A DNA stretch of 64,000 bases, from NCBI RefSeq assembly GCF_007559005.1, contig NZ_CP041763.1, positions 1,334,463-1,398,462 on the forward strand. The letters are read 5' to 3'. The notes under the pieces were generated by a model. That model did not search any database. It saw only the letters and a list, made by a program, of their open reading frames with translations, and was not told the origin of the DNA. Position numbers and translations under genes: made by a program. The first letter of the stretch is position 1; every line of letters begins with the position of its first letter. This document shows, piece after piece, positions 29,109 through 39,428 of the stretch. The stretch comes from Gordonia zhaorongruii. Its GTDB lineage: Bacteria > Actinomycetota > Actinomycetes > Mycobacteriales > Mycobacteriaceae.

Positions 29109-30155
29109 ATGGCACCCGTCACCGATCGACAGAAGGCACTCGATCTCGCACTCGCGCAGATCGACAAGAACTTCGGCAAGGGCTCGGTCATGCGACTGGG
29201 CGAGGACACCAGGCCTCCGATGGAGGTCATCCCCACCGGCTCGGTGGCACTCGACATCGCGCTGGGCATCGGCGGGTTGCCTCGCGGCCGTGTGGTCGAG
29301 GTGTACGGACCTGAGTCGTCGGGTAAGACGACGGTGGCCCTGCACGCCGTGGCGAACGCTCAGGCACAGGGTGGTATCGCGGCGTTCATCGACGCCGAGC
29401 ACGCACTGGATCCCGACTACGCGGCGAAGCTCGGCGTCGACGTCGATGCGCTTCTGGTGTCGCAGCCCGACACCGGTGAGCAGGCGCTGGAGATCGCCGA
29501 CATGCTCATCCGTTCGGGTGCCCTCGACATCCTGGTCGTCGACTCGGTCGCCGCACTCGTGCCGAAGGCCGAGATCGAAGGCGAGATGGGCGACAGTCAC
29601 GTCGGTCTTCAGGCTCGGCTCATGAGCCAGGCGCTGCGCAAGATGACATCGGGTCTGAACAACTCCAACACCACGGCCGTGTTCATCAACCAGCTACGCG
29701 AGAAGATCGGCGTCATGTTCGGATCGCCGGAGACGACGACCGGCGGTAAGGCGCTCAAGTTCTACTCGTCGGTGCGGTTGGATGTGCGCCGCATCGAGAC
29801 TCTGAAGGACGGCACCGATGCGGTCGGCAACCGCACTCGCGTCAAGGTCGTCAAGAACAAGGTCGCGCCGCCGTTCAAGCAGGCCGAGTTCGATATTCTG
29901 TACGGCCACGGCATCAGCCGCGAGGGGTCGCTGATCGACCTCGGTGTTGCCGAGGGCTTCGTCCGGAAGTCGGGGTCGTGGTTCACGTACGAGGGCGACC
30001 AATTGGGCCAGGGCAAGGAGAACGCCCGCAAGTTCCTGATCGAGAACCCGGACATCGCGAACGAGATCGAGCGCAAGATCAAGGAGAAGCTCGGCATCGG
30101 TCGTCCTGCAGAGGCCGACGCGGACGTCGCCGCTCCGGAACCCGTCGACTTCTGA
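29109..30155 (+). CDS. recA: Recombinase RecA
   Basis: RecA forms filaments on single-stranded DNA, catalyses strand exchange and triggers LexA self-cleavage. The 348-aa protein has Walker [10 protein letters not shown] (residues 67-75), Walker [18 protein letters not shown] and the [20 protein letters not shown] loop. There is no intein, unlike M. tuberculosis RecA. The ATG at 29109 has GAGGAG seven bases upstream and starts the standard [14 protein letters not shown] sequence. An SOS box lies at the promoter and recX follows after five bases. Confidence 0.98.
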   Translation: MAPVTDRQKALDLALAQIDKNFGKGSVMRLGEDTRPPMEVIPTGSVALDIALGIGGLPRGRVVEVYGPESSGKTTVALHAVANAQAQGGIAAFIDAEHALDPDYAAKLGVDVDALLVSQPDTGEQALEIADMLIRSGALDILVVDSVAALVPKAEIEGEMGDSHVGLQARLMSQALRKMTSGLNNSNTTAVFINQLREKIGVMFGSPETTTGGKALKFYSSVRLDVRRIETLKDGTDAVGNRTRVKVVKNKVAPPFKQAEFDILYGHGISREGSLIDLGVAEGFVRKSGSWFTYEGDQLGQGKENARKFLIENPDIANEIERKIKEKLGIGRPAEADADVAAPEPVDF

Positions 30156-30160
30156 TCTCG

Positions 30161-30664
30161 ATGGTGGACAGAGAATCCACCGGCTCGGGCCCGTCCGCCT
30201 GGGACGCCGCACTGCGGCTCCTGGGAGTGCGGGCCCGTAGTCGTCAGGAGATGAACGACCGCCTCTGCTCACGTGGCTTCGAGCCGGAAGAGGTGGAGTC
30301 GGTGATGGCGCGCCTCGACGAGTCGAAGCTCCTCGACGACGAGGAGTTCGCACACGAATGGGTACGAGCCCGGCATGCCGGCTCCGCACGCGGCCGGCTC
30401 GCACTCAAGCGAGAACTGCGTACCAAGGGGATCGCGGACGACATCGCGGCTCGGGCGTTGGAGACCATCGATCCCGACGCCGAGCGGGAGATCGCGCGGG
30501 CACTCGCCGAGAAGAAGCTGACCTTCACCGCGGCCGATCTCGAGGACGCCTCGGTACGCACGAAGGCCTACCGGCGGTTGTCGGGCGCGCTGGGCAGACG
30601 AGGCTACCCGCCGGATGTGGTCACCTCGATCGTCAAAGAGGTGATCGCGTCCCGGCGGGAGTAG
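30161..30664 (+). CDS. recX: Regulatory protein RecX
   Basis: RecX binds RecA filaments and limits their activity. The 167-aa helical protein has the three tandem three-helix repeats of the family, with LRLLGVRARSRQEMNDRL near the start, ESKLLDDEEFAHEWVRAR in the middle and LGRRGYPPDVVTSIVKEV at the end. It follows recA by five bases and is probably translated from the same mRNA. It converges with gluD, with a single base between the stops. Confidence 0.95.
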   Translation: MVDRESTGSGPSAWDAALRLLGVRARSRQEMNDRLCSRGFEPEEVESVMARLDESKLLDDEEFAHEWVRARHAGSARGRLALKRELRTKGIADDIAARALETIDPDAEREIARALAEKKLTFTAADLEDASVRTKAYRRLSGALGRRGYPPDVVTSIVKEVIASRRE

Positions 30665-30665
30665 C

Positions 30666-31547
30666 TCAGCGGGCCCCCGCTCCGATCTCGGCGGGCGGAT
30701 CGGCCGGGGCCTGAGTTCCCGGGGCCTTGCGCTTGCCCTGCCGGAAGCGACGCTCCAGGCGGTGCGCCAACGACGTGAGCGCGAAGTTGAGGACGATCAT
30801 GATGATCGCGATCACCACCAGGGACGGCAGGTAGTTGCCGAAGTACGACGCCGACTTGATGCCGGAACGGACCACCTCGATGTAACCGATCGCATAGCCG
30901 AGCGCGCTGTCCTTCAGTGCGATCACCATCTGCGAGACCAGAGCCGGGAGCATCGCGGTGACCGCCTGGGGTAGCAGGATCAGCCGCATCATCTGCGACT
31001 TGCGCATGCCGATCGATTTCGCTGCCTCGCTCTGCCCGTTGGGCAGGGACAGGATCCCTGCGCGCAGGATCTCCGCGATCACCGAGCCGTTGTAGAGAGT
31101 GAGACCGAAAACGACCGCGGTGAACGCCAACTGCGACGATGGAACGATCGCGTAAGCGGCGAAGAAGTAGTACGCGAAGTAGATGAGGATCAGCACCGGG
31201 ATGGCGCGGAAGACCTCGACGAAGAATCCGGACAGAGCCCGCATCCACCGGTGCTGCGACAGCCTCCCGACGCCGAGAACCGCACCGAGGACCAACGCCA
31301 GCACGATCGACAGTGCAGCAGCTTTCAGCGTGCCCAGAAGGCCGGGGAGGATCCATGTGGTCCACGTGCCGCCCTCGGTGAACGGGCTCCACTTCTCGCC
31401 GGTCAGCTGCCCGTTGGTGTGCAGGGTCATGATCACGTAGACCAGGAGCGCGACGATGACGACGACGAAGACCCCGGCCGTGATCCGGTTGATGGCTCGG
31501 GCACGGGGGCCAGGTGCGTCGTACAGAACGGTGGACTGCTGGGTCAT
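30666..31547 (-). CDS. gluD: Glutamate ABC transporter permease GluD
   Basis: GluD is one of the two membrane subunits of the glutamate importer GluABCD. The 293-aa protein has about five or six membrane segments and the amino-acid permease loop [22 protein letters not shown], which contacts the ATPase. I chose the ATG at 31547 because it overlaps the gluC stop (ATGA); an ATG five codons upstream is possible. The C-terminal tail is basic and Pro-rich. It is the last gene of the gluABCD operon. Confidence 0.92.
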   Translation of the reverse strand: MTQQSTVLYDAPGPRARAINRITAGVFVVVIVALLVYVIMTLHTNGQLTGEKWSPFTEGGTWTTWILPGLLGTLKAAALSIVLALVLGAVLGVGRLSQHRWMRALSGFFVEVFRAIPVLILIYFAYYFFAAYAIVPSSQLAFTAVVFGLTLYNGSVIAEILRAGILSLPNGQSEAAKSIGMRKSQMMRLILLPQAVTAMLPALVSQMVIALKDSALGYAIGYIEVVRSGIKSASYFGNYLPSLVVIAIIMIVLNFALTSLAHRLERRFRQGKRKAPGTQAPADPPAEIGAGAR

Positions 31548-32227
31548 CGCTTGATCGCCCATCGCTTGGCCGCCCAGCCGAAGACTGCTCCTTCGGTGAG
31601 CGTGATGATCATGAAGCCGACGGCGATTATCGCGAAGATCGCGAGGATCTGGTCAGCATTGTTCTCGAGCTCGGTCTTCATCAGCAGGGACGCTTCCGCT
31701 ACGCCGATGACCGAGGCGATCGTGGTGTTCTTGGTGAGGGCGATCAGAACCGACCCCATCGGTGCGATCACCGAGCGCATGGCCTGCGGCAGCACCACGA
31801 GTCCCAGGACCTGCGGGAACGACATCCCGATCGATCGTGCCGCCTCGGCCTGACCGAGCGGGACGGTGTTTATGCCCGACCGGAGAGTCTCTGCGACGAA
31901 CGTCGCCGTGTACAGGATGAAGCCGAGGACCGCGAGCCGGAAGTTGTTGCTCTCGATGAACGTGTCGTTCTCCGGGGCGAGGGCGAGACCGAGGTTCTGG
32001 TACAGCCCGATCGAGCAGAACAGGATGATCAGGGTCAGGGGAGTGTTGCGAACGATGTTGACGTAGACGGTCGCGAAACCCCGCATCACCGGCACCGGCG
32101 ACACCTTCATCGCCGCCAGAACGGTCCCCCAGATCAGTGCTCCGACCGCCGAGATGACGGTGAGCTTGATGGTGATCCAGAAAGCAGGCCACAACGCAGG
32201 CCCCATGCTCTCCCAGAGAGTGGACAT
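31544..32227 (-). CDS. gluC: Glutamate ABC transporter permease GluC
   Basis: GluC is the second permease subunit of the glutamate importer. The 227-aa protein has about five membrane helices and the ATPase-contacting loop [20 protein letters not shown]. Its ATG overlaps the gluB stop (TGATG) and its stop overlaps the gluD start, so gluA to gluD are translationally coupled. It has AAGGGG upstream. The operon beside recA-recX is also found in Corynebacterium. Confidence 0.93.
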   Translation of the reverse strand: MSTLWESMGPALWPAFWITIKLTVISAVGALIWGTVLAAMKVSPVPVMRGFATVYVNIVRNTPLTLIILFCSIGLYQNLGLALAPENDTFIESNNFRLAVLGFILYTATFVAETLRSGINTVPLGQAEAARSIGMSFPQVLGLVVLPQAMRSVIAPMGSVLIALTKNTTIASVIGVAEASLLMKTELENNADQILAIFAIIAVGFMIITLTEGAVFGWAAKRWAIKR

Positions 32228-33249
32228 CAGGCATCCCCTTCGCACGTCGCCGCCGGAGCGGTCAGGAAGTCGACGTCGCCGACCGTCGGCACGAGGGAGT
32301 AGTGCGATCCCGGCTCGGCTGCGCGCTGGAAGAACCGGTCGACGTCCTTGTCCCCGAGGTACTCGCGGAGGGTGCTCTCCCACGGGGACCGGGCACCGTT
32401 CGGGGCGACGAGCATCGCTTCGAGCGCCTTGTTCACGGCGGCCTGAGCGTCCGGGTACTCCTTGGGCATGCCGATGCCGTAACGCTCGGTGGAGAACGGG
32501 GCGCCGGCCTTCTTCTGCTTACCGGACACGCACGCGTCCTTGAGGTACGTCATCGACACCAGCTTGAACTCGTCCGGATACCAGTTGGAGTAGCCGGCCA
32601 GGATCGTCTCGTCGGTGGACAGCGCATCGACCTTTCCGCGACGGAGGGCCTCGACGCACGACGAGTAGGAGTCGTACTCCTGTAACTGGACGCCGGACAG
32701 CTGAGATTTCACGTTCTGCGCGGACGTCGAGCCGGTCACCGAGCACAGCTTCTTGCCGTTGTTGAGGTCGGGGAGGGAAGTCAGCGAGTCGTCGTCGGCA
32801 CGGACCAGCAGTCCCTGATAGGTCACCAGGTACGGTCCGGCGAAATCGACCTTCTCGGCCCTGGACTCGTTGATCGAGTAGGTGGCGGCGATCATGTCGA
32901 CCTCGCCGTTGTTGATGAGGGTCTCGCGTTGTGCGGAGGGAGTCTCCCGCCAGCTGATCTCCGGATGCGGCACGCCCATGTCGTCGGCGATGCGGTTGAC
33001 CACGAACGTCGACACGGACGGGTCGAACCCGACCACCGATCCGTCGGGCTTCTGCAGGCCGAGACCGGGCTGATCGAACTTGGTGCCGAGGATCACCTTG
33101 CCCGAACGGATCGAGTTGAGCAGATTGCGCGGGTCCGAACTGCCGCACGCGGTCAGCGCGGTGGCCAGGAGCGCGCCGATCAGCGTGAGGAGCGTGAGAG
33201 TGCGCGGAAGGCGGCGAATTCCGTGCGGGCGGTTGTGCGTGCCGTCCAT
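32227..33249 (-). CDS. gluB: Glutamate-binding lipoprotein GluB
   Basis: GluB is the solute-binding lipoprotein that delivers glutamate to GluCD at the outer face of the membrane. The 340-aa protein has a basic start, a hydrophobic signal and the lipobox LTAC, with Cys35 as lipid anchor. The body shows the family-3 binding-protein features KVILGTKFDQPGLG, GEVDMIAATYSI and RAEKVDFAGPYL. The start lies one base after the gluA stop. Glutamate specificity is inferred from synteny with C. glutamicum. Confidence 0.92.
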   Translation of the reverse strand: MDGTHNRPHGIRRLPRTLTLLTLIGALLATALTACGSSDPRNLLNSIRSGKVILGTKFDQPGLGLQKPDGSVVGFDPSVSTFVVNRIADDMGVPHPEISWRETPSAQRETLINNGEVDMIAATYSINESRAEKVDFAGPYLVTYQGLLVRADDDSLTSLPDLNNGKKLCSVTGSTSAQNVKSQLSGVQLQEYDSYSSCVEALRRGKVDALSTDETILAGYSNWYPDEFKLVSMTYLKDACVSGKQKKAGAPFSTERYGIGMPKEYPDAQAAVNKALEAMLVAPNGARSPWESTLREYLGDKDVDRFFQRAAEPGSHYSLVPTVGDVDFLTAPAATCEGDA

Positions 33250-33250
33250 G

Positions 33251-34003
33251 TCAGTGCCCCAGGATCTTGGACAGGAAGTCCCGTGCACGTTCGGACTCCG
33301 GTGCGGTGAAGAAGCTCTCGGGGTCGCTGTCCTCGACGATCGCCCCCTCGGACATGAACACGATCCGGTCCGCGGCCTTGCGGGCGAAGCCCATCTCGTG
33401 GGTGACGACGACCATCGTCATGCCGTCCTTGGCCAGGGACACCATGACGTCGAGCACCTCCGAGACCATCTCGGGGTCGAGGGCGGACGTCGGCTCGTCG
33501 AACAGCATGACCTTGGGGCCCATCGCGAGAGACCGGGCGATCGCCACACGCTGTTGCTGACCGCCCGACAGCTGGGCCGGGTACTTGTCCTTCTGCGCGG
33601 AGACGCCCACGCGGTCGAGTAACTCGTCGGCGCGCTCACCCGCCTCCGCCTTCGACATTCCCCGTACCTTGATCGGCCCGATCGTGACGTTCTCGTAGAT
33701 CGTCTTGTGGGCGAACAGGTTGAACGACTGAAACACCATGCCGACATCGGAACGAAGACGGGCGAGATCGCGGCCTTCGGCGGGCAGTACTTCGCCGCCG
33801 ATGCGGATCTCGCCGCTGTCGATCGGCTCGAGCCGGTTGATCGTGCGGCACAACGTCGACTTACCGGAACCCGATGGGCCGAGGACGACGACCACCTGAC
33901 CCTGGGGAATCTCGATGTCGATGTCCTTCAGCACATGGAGGTCGCCGAAGTGCTTCTGCACATTCCGCATCGAGACCATGGGGGTGACGTTCGCGTCGCT
34001 CAT
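33251..34003 (-). CDS. gluA: Glutamate ABC transporter ATPase GluA
   Basis: GluA hydrolyses ATP to drive glutamate uptake through GluCD. The 250-aa protein has Walker [10 protein letters not shown], the Q-loop [10 protein letters not shown], the signature [16 protein letters not shown], Walker [13 protein letters not shown] and the switch histidine in [10 protein letters not shown]. The ATG at 34003 lacks a Shine-Dalgarno sequence but has TAACTT seven bases upstream. It is the first gene of the operon and diverges from miaB. No AmtR-type site was seen. Confidence 0.95.
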   Translation of the reverse strand: MSDANVTPMVSMRNVQKHFGDLHVLKDIDIEIPQGQVVVVLGPSGSGKSTLCRTINRLEPIDSGEIRIGGEVLPAEGRDLARLRSDVGMVFQSFNLFAHKTIYENVTIGPIKVRGMSKAEAGERADELLDRVGVSAQKDKYPAQLSGGQQQRVAIARSLAMGPKVMLFDEPTSALDPEMVSEVLDVMVSLAKDGMTMVVVTHEMGFARKAADRIVFMSEGAIVEDSDPESFFTAPESERARDFLSKILGH

Positions 34004-34010
34004 AGGTATC

Positions 34011-34016
34011 AAGTTA
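34011..34016 (-). promoter_or_regulatory. gluABCD -10 box (leaderless type)
   Basis: TAACTT on the minus strand ends seven bases before the gluA ATG. A short inverted repeat GTGGC-N4-GCCAC (34020-34033) lies just upstream of it. Confidence 0.45.
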
Positions 34017-34128
34017 GTTGTGGCGGGGGCCACTACAAAGTCAGACCGGCAAAACGGCATGAGAAACACCGCATCTGACTCGAGAACGCGCATGCTGCGC
34101 GAAGTCCGGGCCGATTTGCCTCACCCCG

Positions 34129-34134
34129 TATTCT
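34129..34134 (+). promoter_or_regulatory. miaB -10 box (leaderless type)
   Basis: TATTCT ends six bases before the GTG start of miaB, putting the transcription start on the start codon. Confidence 0.5.
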
Positions 34135-34140
34135 GGACGG

Positions 34141-35655
34141 GTGAGTGGTGCAGTGACCAAGTCGTATTCGGTTCGAACGTTCGGATGTCAGATGAACGTC
34201 CACGACTCCGAACGCATCGCCGGACTCCTCGAAGATGCGGGTTACGTGGCGGCCCAGGAGGACGGCGACGCCGACCTCGTGGTCTTCAACACCTGCGCGA
34301 TTCGCGAGAACGCCGACAACAAGCTGTACGGCAATCTGTCGAACCTGGCGCCGGTGAAGTCGGCGCGTCCGGGAATGCAGATCGCCGTGGGCGGATGTCT
34401 GGCGCAGAAGGACAAGGACGTCGTGCTCAGCAAGGCGCCGTGGGTCGACGTGGTGTTCGGTACGCACAACATCGGATCACTACCCGCACTGCTCGATCGT
34501 GCCAGGCACAACGAGCGCGCCGAAGTGGAGATCCTGGAGTCCCTGGAGACGTTCCCGTCGGCGCTTCCGGCGCGCCGCGACTCGGCGTACTCGGGCTGGG
34601 TGTCGGTCTCGGTCGGCTGCAACAACACGTGCACGTTCTGCATCGTGCCGTCCCTGCGCGGCAAAGAGGTCGATCGCCGACCCGGCGATGTGCTCGCCGA
34701 AGTGCAGGCGCTCGTCGACCAAGGCGTTCTCGAGGTGACGCTCCTCGGCCAGAACGTCAACGCCTACGGCATGTCGTTCGCCGACCCGGACACCCCGCGC
34801 AACCGCGGAGCCTTCGCCGATCTGCTGCGCGCTTGCGGGACGATCGACGGTCTCGAACGCGTGCGATTCACGTCGCCGCATCCGGCGGAGTTCACCGACG
34901 ACGTGATCGCCGCGATGGCAGAGACGCCCAATGTCTGCCCGCAGCTGCACATGCCACTCCAGTCCGGCTCGGATCGGGTGCTGAAGGCGATGCGCCGGAG
35001 CTACCGCACGACCAAGTTTCTCGGAATTCTCGAGCGGGTACGCGAGGTGATGCCGCACGCGGCGATCACCACCGACATCATCGTCGGGTTCCCCGGCGAG
35101 ACGGAGGAGGACTTCCAGGGGACCCTCGATGTCGTCGAACGGGCCCGCTTCACCAGTGCGTTCACCTTTCAGTACTCGGCACGGCCCGGCACTCCGGCCG
35201 CATCGATGGACGATCAGGTTCCGCCGGACGTCGTGAAAGACCGTTATCAGCGACTGATCGCGCTCCAGGAGCGCATCTGCCTCGAAGCCAACGAAGAACT
35301 GGTGGGCAGCGAGGTGGAACTCCTCGTCGCGGCGGGCGCCGGCCGCAAGAGCGCGGAGACCGGCCGGATGAGCGGACGCTCGCGCGACGGCAGGCTCGTG
35401 CACTTCCGTGCACCGGAATCCTCGGGTGTGCGGCCCGGAGACATCGTGACCAGCACGGTCACCGATGCGGCACCGCACCACCTCATCGCGGATGCGGGAA
35501 TCGCCACCCACCGCCGGACCCGTGCGGGCGACGCGCATGAGGCAGGCACCACCCCGACGACCGCTCCTGTGGGGGTCGGGCTCGGAATGCCGTCGATCGG
35601 TTCTCGCCCGACGGTCGCAGCAGCCTCCGGCTGCGGAACAGAAGGATGCTCGTGA
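34141..35655 (+). CDS. miaB: tRNA-2-methylthio-N6-dimethylallyladenosine synthase
   Basis: MiaB adds a methylthio group to i6A37 of tRNA, the modification placed by MiaA. The 504-aa radical-SAM enzyme has the N-terminal MTTase domain with three cysteines (FGCQMN, NTCAIRE, VGGCLAQ), the radical-SAM cluster [12 protein letters not shown] and a C-terminal TRAM domain. A tail of about 50 residues after TRAM is low in complexity. The GTG start has no Shine-Dalgarno sequence and a TATTCT box six bases upstream. miaA lies 3 kb downstream. Confidence 0.97.
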   Translation: MSGAVTKSYSVRTFGCQMNVHDSERIAGLLEDAGYVAAQEDGDADLVVFNTCAIRENADNKLYGNLSNLAPVKSARPGMQIAVGGCLAQKDKDVVLSKAPWVDVVFGTHNIGSLPALLDRARHNERAEVEILESLETFPSALPARRDSAYSGWVSVSVGCNNTCTFCIVPSLRGKEVDRRPGDVLAEVQALVDQGVLEVTLLGQNVNAYGMSFADPDTPRNRGAFADLLRACGTIDGLERVRFTSPHPAEFTDDVIAAMAETPNVCPQLHMPLQSGSDRVLKAMRRSYRTTKFLGILERVREVMPHAAITTDIIVGFPGETEEDFQGTLDVVERARFTSAFTFQYSARPGTPAASMDDQVPPDVVKDRYQRLIALQERICLEANEELVGSEVELLVAAGAGRKSAETGRMSGRSRDGRLVHFRAPESSGVRPGDIVTSTVTDAAPHHLIADAGIATHRRTRAGDAHEAGTTPTTAPVGVGLGMPSIGSRPTVAAASGCGTEGCS

Positions 35656-36293
35656 GTAAAGACGACGACATGACGGCGTTCGAGGAGTACGAGAAGGATC
35701 TCCGCAAGGCCGAACGGAAAGTGGCGGGCGAGATCGACCCGGGTGCGCGGGCCGTCGTGGTCGCCGTGTGCGTGCTCATCGGTCTCGTTTCGCTGATCCT
35801 CCCGCACACGGGCGACGTGCGCGGGATCGACGTGTTCACGATGTCGGACGCGGCAGTCGCCGAGTACATCGCCCTGCCGTCGCGGATCTTCGTCTATCTG
35901 CTGCTGATCTTCGGCATCGGGCTCTCCGCACTGGCCCTGATCACCCGTCGGTGGGTGATCGCGTGGCTCGCGTTGTGCGGATCCGCCGTCGCATCGGTCG
36001 CGGGCATGCTCGCGATCTGGACCCGGAACACCGTCGGCGTCGACGAGTTGAACGATGTCGCGAACCCGCGCGACCCGTCGGGAGCCGGCCTCGGGCTGCT
36101 CCTCGGCTGGTTCGTCGTCATCGTGCTCACCTTTCACTGGGCGCGCGTGGTGTGGGCACGGACCAACTACCATCTCGCGGTCGAGGCCGAGCGGCGCGAT
36201 CAGGCTGCCAAACAGGAAGCGCTCGGCCTGTCGCTGCAGCGCAGGCGCTCGTCGAGCGAGGCGGCAGCGTCGAAGGACGACGAGCAGACTTAG
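35652..36293 (+). CDS. Conserved membrane protein (Rv2732c-like)
   Basis: The 213-aa protein has four predicted membrane segments: [58 protein letters not shown] and [20 protein letters not shown]. The N terminus is charged and the C terminus is basic and helical. The function is unknown; the position after miaB matches Rv2732c. I chose the GTG at 35652, which overlaps the miaB stop, because GAAGG lies six bases before it. Confidence 0.82.
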   Translation: MSKDDDMTAFEEYEKDLRKAERKVAGEIDPGARAVVVAVCVLIGLVSLILPHTGDVRGIDVFTMSDAAVAEYIALPSRIFVYLLLIFGIGLSALALITRRWVIAWLALCGSAVASVAGMLAIWTRNTVGVDELNDVANPRDPSGAGLGLLLGWFVVIVLTFHWARVVWARTNYHLAVEAERRDQAAKQEALGLSLQRRRSSSEAAASKDDEQT

Positions 36294-36305
36294 CGGCCGG
36301 ACCGG

Positions 36306-37661
36306 CTAGAGATCGGAGAGGGCGGACTGCGCGGTGCCCGCCCACTCGCGCCATTGCGCGGCCTGTTCGCGGAACTTCGCGGCATCCTTGGCCTTGCCCG
36401 CTGCCTCGGCCTTGACCGCCTGCTCCTCGAGTTTGTCGGCGCGTTCGGCGAACTGCGCGGCACGAGCCTGCGCTTCGGGATCGGTGCGGGCCCACTCGGA
36501 GTCCTCGGCCTCCTTGAGGGACTTCTCGATCGCTCGCACGCGGCCTTCGAGGGAGTGCATCTGATCGCGGGGGACCTTGCCGATCTCCTCCCACCGGTCG
36601 CGGAACGTTCGGAAGGCGCGCCGCGCGCCGTCGAGATCCCCAGCGGGGTCGATCTTCGACTCCGCGTCGGCCAGCAGAGCGGCCTTGGCCTTCGCGTTCT
36701 CAGCGAACTCGGCGTCGCGCTCGGAGTTCACCGCATTGCGTGCGTGGAAGAAGACGTCCTGTGCGGCTTTGAATCGCGTCCACAGCGCTTCGTCGGCGTC
36801 GCGCGGCGCGCGGCCGGCCGCTTTCCACTCCTGCATGAGCTCGCGGTACTTCCCGGCGGTGGGGCCCCAATCGGTCGACGACGACAGCGCCTCGGCCTGC
36901 TCGATGAGCTCCTCCTTGCGTGCCTTCGCCCCCGCCCGCTCCCGGTCCAGCTCGGCGAAGTGGGCGCCGCGACGGCGATTGAACGCATCGCGTGCTTTCG
37001 AGAAGCGCTTCCACAGGGCGTCGTCGGTCTTCCGGTCGATGCCCTTGATCGTCTTCCACTCGTCGAGGATGGTGCGCAGCCGGTCGCCGCCGACCTTCCA
37101 CGCGGTGCCTTCCGCGCCGATCGCCTCCGCCTCGGTGGCGAGAGCCTCCTTACGGGCGATCGCGGCCGAGCGTTGCTCGTCGCGCTCGGAACGTACCTGC
37201 GCCGCGACGTCGTCCGCACTGGCCACGATGATCTCCAGGCGGGCCGACAGCTGCTCGATGTCGCCGATCACCTGAGCTTCGGGCAGGGTGTCGAGGAGAT
37301 GCCGGGCGGCGGTCTGCGTCTTACGCGGATCGCCCGAGTGGGCCGCGAGCCGTTCCTCGAGGATCTCCACCTCGGTCGCGAGGTCGGTGAACTTCCGGGC
37401 GAAGTGCGTGAGGCCCTCGTCCGGGGTGCCTGCCTGCCACGAGCCGATGGTCCGTTCTCCCGATGCTGTCTTCAGCCAGACGGTGCCGTCCGCGTCGATA
37501 CGGCCGAACTTCGACGGGTCGCCGACCGTGACGGGATGCACCGGGACCGCGGGAGTCGGGCCGCCGAGAGTCGGACGGGGAGCAGGATGTGGCCCCGGCT
37601 TAGGGCCCGGCTTGGGTCCGGGCTTCGGTCCGGGTGTGGGTCCTGGCGTCGGAGTGCTCAT
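36306..37661 (-). CDS. DUF349 protein with Pro-Gly-Lys-rich N terminus (Rv2731-like)
   Basis: The 451-aa protein starts with a short proline-rich tail of about ten PGP-type repeats, then a small domain and a long helical region. Three or more DUF349-type repeats (W-K-x-I, W-x2-A/F patterns such as [20 protein letters not shown]) cover about residues 160-400. The C terminus is an Ala/Glu-rich coiled coil. DUF349 proteins are of unknown function; some bind RNA or ribosomes. The ATG at 37661 has GAGGAAGA upstream. It lies opposite to its neighbours. Confidence 0.82.
   Translation of the reverse strand: MSTPTPGPTPGPKPGPKPGPKPGPHPAPRPTLGGPTPAVPVHPVTVGDPSKFGRIDADGTVWLKTASGERTIGSWQAGTPDEGLTHFARKFTDLATEVEILEERLAAHSGDPRKTQTAARHLLDTLPEAQVIGDIEQLSARLEIIVASADDVAAQVRSERDEQRSAAIARKEALATEAEAIGAEGTAWKVGGDRLRTILDEWKTIKGIDRKTDDALWKRFSKARDAFNRRRGAHFAELDRERAGAKARKEELIEQAEALSSSTDWGPTAGKYRELMQEWKAAGRAPRDADEALWTRFKAAQDVFFHARNAVNSERDAEFAENAKAKAALLADAESKIDPAGDLDGARRAFRTFRDRWEEIGKVPRDQMHSLEGRVRAIEKSLKEAEDSEWARTDPEAQARAAQFAERADKLEEQAVKAEAAGKAKDAAKFREQAAQWREWAGTAQSALSDL
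37585..37650 (-). repeat. Repeat encoding PGPKPG units
   Basis: Short direct repeats of a GGC-CCG-G-type unit encode alternating Pro-Gly-Pro-Lys near the start of the DUF349 gene. The DNA repeat is a likely place for slippage. Confidence 0.65.
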
Positions 37662-37789
37662 CTCGGATCTTCCTCTGCGTGTCTCACCGCGCGTCACGGC
37701 TGCCGTTCACTACCGACCTCATTCAAGCAGTTCAGCGGTCCGCGTGGGGCGGGGCGCGACACATTTGGGTAATGGGGCAGGACTACCGG

Positions 37790-37795
37790 TACCGT
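37790..37795 (+). promoter_or_regulatory. -10 box (leaderless type) of the gene at 37803
   Basis: TACCGT ends seven bases before the GTG at 37803, and no Shine-Dalgarno sequence is present. Confidence 0.4.
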
Positions 37796-37802
37796 CGGTC
37801 GC

Positions 37803-38498
37803 GTGCTTGCCGAGGTCGCGATCATTCCGGGCGCTCCGGTCCTGGTGCCTGAATTGTCGGGTCCGAATGCCGTTGAGGTGGAGCCGGTCCGCGCTGCCGT
37901 GCTGGCGGCCGGCCGGGCGCTCGCCGACGCCGCCACCTGCTGGATCGCGATCGGCGCTGATGGACCGGACCGTCGACTGGCGGCGTACGGGGCAGACGTG
38001 CCGGTGACGCTGACCGGAAACGGGCCGGACCTGTCCGCGCCCTCGTCGATGCTGATCGCCGCGTGGCTCCGCGGGCGTACCGAGTCCGATGTGGAGGTCG
38101 TTCCGCTCGTCGTCGATGCGACCGCCGCAGCAGGAGACGCGGCGGTGATCGGGCGCCGGCTCGCTGCCCGGGTCGACGCGGATCCCCGGCCGATCGGCGT
38201 GCTGGTGGTCGCCGACGGTGCGAACGCACTGAGCCCGTCCGCTCCGGGAGGCGGTGACCGCGAAGCAGCCCACGCACTGCAGACGGCGATCGACGATGCG
38301 CTGGCTGCCGGCGACACGGCGTCGCTCGCGACTCTCGACCGGCAGCGGTGTGCGGAGGAGGGTGCGCAGGGTCGGGCGGCGCTGCAGGTCCTGTCCGCAC
38401 TGTGGGGCGCCGCGAGTGCCCGGGCGCAGGTGCGGTACTCGGGTGCGCCTCTGGGAGTCGGCTACTCGGTCGTCACCTGGAGGCCCGAGAGACGATGA
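37803..38498 (+). CDS. Class III extradiol-dioxygenase-like protein (Rv2728c-like)
   Basis: The 231-aa Ala-rich protein resembles the LigB-type (class III extradiol dioxygenase subunit B) superfamily by its start, [16 protein letters not shown], and by [19 protein letters not shown]. Metal-binding histidines typical of true dioxygenases are not obvious, so it may not be an oxygenase. The position before miaA matches Rv2728c. Its stop overlaps the miaA ATG (ATGA), so it is coupled to tRNA modification genes, which may hint at its role. Confidence 0.72.
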   Translation: MLAEVAIIPGAPVLVPELSGPNAVEVEPVRAAVLAAGRALADAATCWIAIGADGPDRRLAAYGADVPVTLTGNGPDLSAPSSMLIAAWLRGRTESDVEVVPLVVDATAAAGDAAVIGRRLAARVDADPRPIGVLVVADGANALSPSAPGGGDREAAHALQTAIDDALAAGDTASLATLDRQRCAEEGAQGRAALQVLSALWGAASARAQVRYSGAPLGVGYSVVTWRPERR

Positions 38499-39418
38499 AG
38501 GCGGCTTCCATCACACCGGTCGCGGTGGTCGGTCCGACGGCGAGCGGAAAATCGGCTCTGGCACTCGATCTCGCCGAGCGGCTCGGCGGCGAGATAGTCA
38601 ATGCGGATGCGATGGCGCAGTACCGCGGGATGGACATCGGCACGGCGAAGCCGCCACCCGCCGAGCGGCGCGGAATCCCGCATCACATGCTCGACGTCCT
38701 CGACGTCACCGAGACCGCGACCGTCGCGAAGTACAAGGCCGCGGCGGGCGAGATGATCGAAGGTCTCCTCGAGGCGGGGACGACGCCGATCATCGTCGGC
38801 GGATCGATGATGTACATCCAGGGACTGCTCGACGACTGGGAGTTCCCCGCGACGGATCCGCGGGTACGTGCCCGATACGAGGAGCAGCTTGCGCAGATGG
38901 GTCCGCTCGCGCTGCACCGGCTACTCGCCGACGTCGACCCGGCGGCCGCCGCGACCATTCTCGACTCGGACGGGCGGCGGATCGTGCGAGCGCTCGAGGT
39001 CGTGGAGCTGACCGGACAGCCGTTCGCGGCTTCCGCGCCTACCATCGGCGAACCACGATGGGGCACTGCGATTCTCGCGCTCGACCGGGAGCGGGAGGAG
39101 CTCGATGCCCGGGTCGAGGCACGGACGGCGCAGATGTTCGAGTCGGGGTTCGTCGAGGAGGTGGCCGCACTCTGCGAGCACGGGCTCCGGAACGGCCGGA
39201 CCGCGTCCCAGGCGATCGGCTACACCCAGGTGATCGCCTACTTGGACGGACGGCTCGGACTGGACGAGGCGCGCGAACGCACATTCTTCGGCACCCGTCG
39301 CTACGTTCGCCGCCAGCGCTCGTGGTTCCGTCGCGATCATCGGGCCATCTGGCTGGACGCCGCAGCACCGGGTCTGCTCGACGACGCTCTGCAGGCGTTG
39401 TCACAGGTCCGCGAGTAA
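38495..39418 (+). CDS. miaA: tRNA dimethylallyltransferase
   Basis: MiaA transfers a dimethylallyl group to A37 of tRNAs that read UNN codons; MiaB then modifies this base. The 307-aa protein has the P-loop [20 protein letters not shown] (about residues 13-32), the [16 protein letters not shown] block, HHMLDVLDV, and [14 protein letters not shown] near the C terminus. It overlaps the upstream gene by four bases. Its TAA stop forms part of the likely dapF -10 box. Confidence 0.96.
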   Translation: MKAASITPVAVVGPTASGKSALALDLAERLGGEIVNADAMAQYRGMDIGTAKPPPAERRGIPHHMLDVLDVTETATVAKYKAAAGEMIEGLLEAGTTPIIVGGSMMYIQGLLDDWEFPATDPRVRARYEEQLAQMGPLALHRLLADVDPAAAATILDSDGRRIVRALEVVELTGQPFAASAPTIGEPRWGTAILALDREREELDARVEARTAQMFESGFVEEVAALCEHGLRNGRTASQAIGYTQVIAYLDGRLGLDEARERTFFGTRRYVRRQRSWFRRDHRAIWLDAAAPGLLDDALQALSQVRE

Positions 39419-39421
39419 CCT
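39416..39421 (+). promoter_or_regulatory. dapF -10 box (leaderless type)
   Basis: TAACCT includes the TAA stop codon of miaA and ends seven bases before the dapF ATG. Confidence 0.4.
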
Positions 39422-39428
39422 GGGGCGC

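Noticed and set aside
29109-30155. Possible intein in recA
   Set aside because: The protein is a normal 348 aa with continuous RecA motifs.
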